In this document: piece by piece, positions 58,063 through 64,000 of the stretch
Layout of the letters: each line of letters begins with the position of its first letter
Position numbering within the stretch: the stretch's first letter is position 1
Source: Azolla caroliniana
Lineage: Eukaryota; Polypodiophyta
Direction: 5' to 3'
Length of the DNA stretch: 64,000 nt
Assembly (NCBI GenBank): GCA_043228905.1
Contig: JBHGNT010000001.1
Location: 31,992,001 to 32,056,000 of the forward strand
Program-made: the position numbers and the translations under genes
Notes under the pieces: generated by a model
What the model was told of the DNA's origin: nothing
What the model saw: only the letters and a program-made list of their open reading frames with translations
The model's database searches: none

Positions 58063-60991
58063 TGACAATGCTCCATCTTTGATTACATTTAGAGTCTTCT
58101 GTTGTACGTATATCATCAAATCAGACCTATGACTTGATCTTCCCTCACTTAGTGAAATTGTTTCTTTCGCTTATCGTAGGAGAGCTTTAATGGCAGCTTG
58201 ATTTGAGAGGACAAATTTACAATGACGTGGGGCCCCAAATGCTACATTAAGCTAAATATGTATGGTCCAGATGAAACTGCATCCCAGGAATATAACAAAA
58301 TCAGAACAATTGGCAACAATGGATAAAGATCATTTGAAAGCACAGGTAAAGCCACCACATGAGGATAAGGTAAAGTGAGAGAGGGGTCACATAAAATTCC
58401 ATAGGTTTATCAATCAATATTAAGTGGGCCCTCGATCCAAACCTCATTAAATTAATCCTTTTTCATTGCAGTTATAAATTAGACAACTTAAAGCTAGTAG
58501 ATCAAAAGGGCCCCATAGATTTCCTAGTTTCTTTCTTTAGTAATAGTACACAAACACAAAGTATATGCAACATTGGGCCCACAAGAAAATACAGTCATTA
58601 TGATGTAAAGTGGCCACTCGCAACCTGCCCACTCTGACCCATATGAATGTATATAAGAAATAATCGTCATGGCATGATGCTCCATACGACTAGCAAGTCG
58701 ATGGGAAATCACATTTAGACATATAAATATTGATTCATTATGACCATAAGAAGATTTTTGTTCCAATTCATGACTAGTTGTTCTTGCTTAAGCAAAAGGT
58801 TGATGAGACAATGTGAGACTCACTGTATTAAGTGCATGACATTTAGGATACGTAACATGTGCAAAGACTACCCAAAGAAGCACAAGTATTGCAAGCATAA
58901 TGATAACAAACAGTTCACCACGCACACGGGCACTTCACCTTTGGTGACGATGCTATCTAGGTCATTTCACTTGAGCACTAAATGTCATGCCATCCAAAGT
59001 TACAACACACCACTTTTACATTTGTTTGCACTTTCTGTATTAGGAGTTGTTGCAACAAGGCAACATTGACCTCACTGAGAGTATTGGCTTAGATTTAGCC
59101 TATCCGTCACGTCTAGTTCTTTTTCCCTAATAGGCAACTTTAGTTATTTGATGTTGTTCATTTCCTTTACAAACAATGGATCTAGGAGTTTGGATATAGG
59201 ATTGTGAATACCTTATAGGATGTTAAGTATTGTTGGACATTAGCTAAAGCCCTCAAAACAAAAATCTAAAATAATAAAGGTAAGAAGTAACTCCTAATGT
59301 GAGAAATCCTTGTGATGACCCAATTGTGGAATCACTCTTGTAAGAGAAGTACATGAAAGTACATGGATTGATATGGAGATTTTGAGGCCAATGTTGATGT
59401 TGGTGATGTTGTTGGAACTTGTGCACTAGCCCCAAGAACCTACAATCCAATTTACTTCGCTACAGTATTTGCAAGATACCCATATATCAACATTTGTTAG
59501 TCGAATAGGTAGATAATTGTGCAACAATTATTTAAAATATGTGGTGCAAAATGATATTATTTTGCCTACTTGAATAACGACATAATCATGCAAATCCTAA
59601 GCAAATTTTAAATGAGGTGCTACCAATTGAAAGACATATTCATGTTTACAAGTCCTAGCAGTTCCAACTATTGCCTTTCAAGATCCTACTCACGTTCAAT
59701 GAAAAAATATTGGCAAAAAAACTAGACAAAAATATTAACAAGAAAAGCTTTATTCCATTTCAATATCATTGTGTCCATTGTTGGTATAGCACTCTAATTT
59801 GTTCACCACATTAGTGAGTGTTCATCATAGATATGACTATAAATTATAATAATGAAAAGTTGCATCAAACAAAACTTAACAATCTTAAGGCGCAAGATCA
59901 TGAGGCAAGACCAGCCAAAGTTACTATATACTCTAAAAATTCTAATACAAGGAAGTGAAGTTTAACACAATGCTATGAAATGCAAGTCACAAACCGAAGT
60001 AATGAAAATGCCACCTTTAATTCAATATTCTATGGCATGTGAAATGAATATATAGCATATGCCACTGCCATGCCATCCATTAAAAAATTAAGATTATGCC
60101 ACCTTTCAAGAAGCATGTTTCGAAACACACGTGCAAATCTTGAAAATTATTGCATTAAAAAACTAATGTCTCCCTCCAAGATACTATTAAAAATAAAGCA
60201 TTCTTCTAACACCCTACATGTTCACTAATTGAAGACAACTATGAGAACCAAATGTATGAAAAACCTACATGCTCATTATTCTTAAGGTCTACATAGACAC
60301 AGTACAAAATCCACTTAAATGCAATTACAATTAGATGCCAATAGAATTACAAACCACCACAGTGAATTCAAGTACTAGTTCAAAAATCTCTCACTAATTC
60401 AATACCATCAGTTCTTACCAAATAAACATCATATTGAAGTCCCAATATGTTTGAAAGACTTGGATAAGCTTGAAGAACTAAACCCAAAGTAGTCTCCATT
60501 TTTATAAAGCATTTTAAGCATCTTTCTATATAGTAATGATCTGTAACAGTGCTAGAGAATCAAATGACAAACAAATAAGTTAAATCTTATGAGTTTGACC
60601 ATCGAAGCCGGAAATGATCCAGAAGTGTCCTACATTAAAAATATGTCATTATAAACCTACAATAAGACATTTGTCTTTGTAACCAATCTATATTTATGCC
60701 CAAAAACTAGACATCAAGAAACTTCATCTTACCGTTTACTTGTAAATGAAATGACAGTATAGCACATTTGTCAATGTATCGCTGAACAAACATCTGATGC
60801 AAGTTAGGATTCAAGAGTTAACTAATGATACAGTTCAATGATTACCTTCATAGCTAAAGGTCATCTGACACCTGCTATTGTATCAACATTTACATCTCAC
60901 TAATATACGTTTTTGTCTCATTTGAGAGAAGTGTCTCAATTGAAGATATCAAACACAATTAGGTGCCAGAAGGATTCACTTAAATGTGCTG
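58063..60991. other. Intergenic region between the EF-hand cluster and the GBPL3-like gene
   Basis: No gene recognised on either strand. 60280-60450, the 3' flank of the GBPL3-like gene, is the source of the fragment at 27881-28020. Confidence 0.4.
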
Positions 60992-63248
60992 CTATTTTTT
61001 AAGCACAAGCTTCTCATATAGATTCACAATATCTTTCTTAGATGGGTTTCTCAATTGTAGTAGCTCCTCAGCAAACCCTGCAGCTGTAAGCTCCTGCTTT
61101 AACTTGAGGACAGTAAACCTCAAATAGTCCTGAGATTCACGCAAGTCAGCTGTTGAGTTTTCTTCCGTGTTGGGATGAGCTGCACCATTTCCAGAATTCA
61201 TGAAGGTTGACTTACGCCTTTGTGGAGTATCTATATCAAGATCCATATCCTGAGAAGACTCGTCCACACGTGCTCTTTTGTTACGTGAGGAACCACCAGC
61301 TTGTTCTGCAAGCATAGCCTTCATTTTGGTCTCCAAAGCTGTTTCATTTAATCGCACTGTGGTTAGTTCTTGTTGGAGAGCATCAAGTTTACCCTGAGTA
61401 CTCTGCATCTGTAGTGAGAGAGCTTCTGCCCGTGCACTTGCTTCTGCACGTGCCTGCCTCTCTGTAGCTAAGAGACTTTCAAGCACTTGCACAGTGTTAG
61501 CTCTCTGCTCATGTGCTGACTGCAAAAGATCCTCCATTTCTCTTTCTCTCTCCTCTAACCTTTGTTCAGTCGATGCTGCTTTAAGAATAGCTTCCTGCTC
61601 TGAAGATCTTAGCTTGTCCACTTCTGATGATAGAGCACCTTTATCCCTCGCAAGATCTTCAATGTGGCTTTTCAATCTCTCTATGATGCCAAGCCTTTCA
61701 ACAGCCACTCGCTCAACTTCTAATTTCTCCCTCTCTGCTAAAGCAGCCGTTTCTCTCGCCTTTTCAGATATCTCAGCTTGGCGCTTGGCTTCCCTTTCTG
61801 CCAATATGCATTTATTCTCAGATTCTTCTAACCTCCTGAGTTCCAGGTTCATCCGTTCTTCATTGTGCATTTTTTCCAGTTTGATCATCTCCAGCTCTTT
61901 TTCCACAGCTGCTAATGAAACTTTGCTGGAATCCGCAAGAGTTTTAAGATGTGTCAACTCTTCTCTTAATGTAATGAGCTCCTCTTCCTGTAAGTTCATG
62001 TCTGCTTCTTGATCCTGTTATAGTAAAGACACGATCCACTTTTTATGATCATCCATGGTGTTGCATTTGGATTGAGAATGGGAACTTGATCAGTTCCAAT
62101 GAAAAATGCCATTTTTGTTTTACCCTTGTATCAACACAAAAATGTTTTCTTCTATACACTGGAATGTATCTTCCCTTGTCCAAGGGCTTGACGACATTAC
62201 TGGTTAATGATGCAAATTTTACCTTAAGATGAGTATTCAAAGCAGCCAATTGCATTTCTGCATTCTCAGCTTTGGTGTGTGCAGCATTTAGCTCTCTTTC
62301 CTGAAGACCAGAAACCAATTAGCAAATGGACAATATAATCACAAAAGATATACAGACATACCTTCAAAGCCATTGCAGAACTGAAATCTGCCCTGAGTGA
62401 ATCTTCCCGTGCTTGGGCTTGCTTCGCGGCCAATTCCTGTGCAGTAGAAAGCTTTATCATGGCCTCTCTCGCATCCTTCACTGCAACGTCATGCTTTCTT
62501 CTCCATTCAGATGCTTCTTCTTTTGCAGCCTCTGCTTGTTCCCGAGCAGCAGCAAGTCTTGCCTCAGCAGAGCTGCATCGGCTTTTCAATGTTGCGTTTT
62601 CTCCAACAATGCGCTCTTCGTCTGCCTTTCGGGAAGACAACAAGTGGTCATATTTAGTTCGCCAATCAGAAGCCTCCTTCCTTGTTACTTCAAGTTCATA
62701 AGAAAGATTTGCTGCACTTTCTTCCAAAGCACTATACTTGTTCTGAAGAAGGCTATATCTCGATTCAGATTCCTCTGAGGATGACTTATGCTCTAACCCT
62801 AATGTTTCAAATCTCTTCTTCCATTCCTGTACATCTCTCTGAGAAGAATCTAACTGCTTTCCAAGCAGCATTAACCTATCTTCCAGAGAACGACATTTAA
62901 GCTGAAGTGCAGCGTTATCATTAGCCTTCTGATCATTTAACTTCTTTACCAGGTCTAATAAAGGACCGTCAAAGCTGTTATAAAGGTCAACAGAAGCAGA
63001 AAGTCACAAATTGATACTACAGAACTTTCAGATTGTGCAAGCAAAACTTTAATATTTTAAACAAAAAACTATCTACAAAACCACTAGGACTACAAATAAC
63101 TCTCTTTTTAATACAGCCACATGTCTGTTCTTGTTATTGCTTCATCTGTTCTTGTTACAAACCTTTGCTGCAAAAACTTTGCCATCTTTTTCCATTTTGT
63201 AGGTCCAAAAGTGTTTTTTTCATAATCTACGAGCAGTCCATTGAGAAC
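60992..63248 (-). CDS. GBPL3: GBPL3-like guanylate-binding protein, C-terminal part (gene continues beyond window)
   Basis: Minus-strand exons 63248-63163, 62974-62362, 62300-62223 and 62014-60992 give 599 residues of the C-terminal half; the GTPase domain must lie beyond the right edge. The segment starts VLNGLLVDYEK and FLQQSFDGPLLDL, as in the helical domain of plant guanylate-binding proteins. A very long coiled coil follows (Glu/Ala/Lys/Arg-rich heptads), then a basic NKRARVDE patch, a Ser/Asn-rich low-complexity stretch and the conserved C-terminal helix LKLKQELTAAGFAEELLQLRNPSKKDIVNLYEK. This layout matches Arabidopsis GBPL3 (a large GTPase forming nuclear defence condensates). Function is inferred from the family. 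Splice phases fit throughout. A piece of its last exon was copied to 28.05 kb. Confidence 0.9.
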
Positions 63249-64000
63249 CTGCGATCATTATGAATAATAATAGCACCCTCAAAACCTTTTCTTCAAATAA
63301 ATAGATGCATACAAAACAATGACCCATCTCAAAAAGAAATTAATATCTAAAATGGTCTATGGTAAGTAAGGTTATACCATATTGTCCCAATTTCCAGTTT
63401 ATTTAAACCATAAAAACAATAAGGAAAGATCTACATCAGCAATACATAAAAAAACTAGGATTAAAGACTACCTGATATAAAGACTCTTGTGGGTATAATA
63501 TAGTTCTAATGTGATATATCATGTTTACAGGAAGTCTGCATAAAGGAATACAACGCATCTGTTACTAAAAAACATGGGATTTCCTCATAACGATGTCGAT
63601 GCTTGCTTAAGTGGCCACTCTTCAGAACAACAGTAACACACATCCATCGTTAGTGTCTACCTCTATCTCATCTAAAAGATTATCATGAGCTATGAGTGAG
63701 TCTACTATCTGGTGCTACACGCAGTGTGAGTTTATCTCCACATCCAATATAAAGACAAAGATTGCTTTAGAGATGATTAAAACAATGTCAGGATTCTTAT
63801 CTCAGCCTATATGCAGTATGAAGAATGATGCTACTCACCTAAGCCTTCCGGCACAGTGGATGCAGACAGCAGCATACTTCGGTATCATGCTGAATGAAAG
63901 TCTTCCAGACTGGCCTCATTACAGGGTATGGAACTGGAGCAAACTTAACAAAGCCATTTTGACTTCTACTTAGAAGGTAAGTGGATCCGATTACTTTGGG
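63249..64000. other. Probable intron of the GBPL3-like gene
   Basis: Lies upstream of the first exon I can model on the minus strand. No further exon is recognisable here, so it is probably one long intron running past the window edge. A short open frame on + (63692-63973) has no recognisable domain. Confidence 0.4.

Noticed and set aside
61494-62778. Plus-strand open frames rich in Ser and Leu opposite the GBPL3-like gene
   Set aside because: They are complementary-frame shadows of the Glu/Lys/Ala-rich coiled coil on the minus strand.

Overview
This is a nuclear segment of a flowering-plant genome, most likely a eudicot; I cannot name the species. The evidence is GT-AG introns in every gene, plant-type proteins (a plastid-type PRPP synthase, a peroxisomal dienoyl-CoA reductase ending in SKL, a GBPL3-type guanylate-binding protein), Ty1-copia and Ty3-gypsy relics, a tRNA-derived SINE and many dinucleotide repeats.

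Layout. 0.25-4.0 kb: intact nine-exon ribose-phosphate pyrophosphokinase gene (+). 5.6-7.6 kb: intact five-exon peroxisomal 2,4-dienoyl-CoA reductase gene (-). 8-58 kb: expanded cluster of a small EF-hand family, all on +. Seven copies look intact (8.8, 11.0, 16.2, 25.8, 48.4, 52.0 and 55.4 kb), two are broken (34.6 and 57.7 kb), and there are several short relics. 60.99-63.25 kb and beyond the right edge: 3' part of a GBPL3-like gene (-).

Between about 12.3 and 37 kb the DNA is a three-copy higher-order repeat. Each unit holds a decayed 3' part of the PRPP synthase gene, an EF-hand relic, an EF-hand gene, transposon scraps and a 'ghost' locus in which EF-hand 5' and 3' flanks are joined with no coding sequence between them. 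Later events differ by unit: a 958-bp solo LTR, a hAT-like nonautonomous transposon, a triplicated 400-bp block, an anthranilate synthase gene fragment and a GBPL3/PRS chimera. From 37 to 46.6 kb lie SINEs, a GC-rich block and a degenerate Ty1-copia element with LTR-like insertions.

The most interesting content is the EF-hand family. Each intact member has two canonical calcium loops, a ZZ-like Cys/His zinc module, a variable low-complexity linker (up to 21 consecutive His) and a separate last exon ending in Cys-Ser-Ile-Met (Cys-Pro-Ile-Met in one), which is a CaaX-type farnesylation signal. I infer a local array of membrane-anchored, metal-binding calcium sensors. The exon models are my own reading of splice sites and are not supported by transcripts here.
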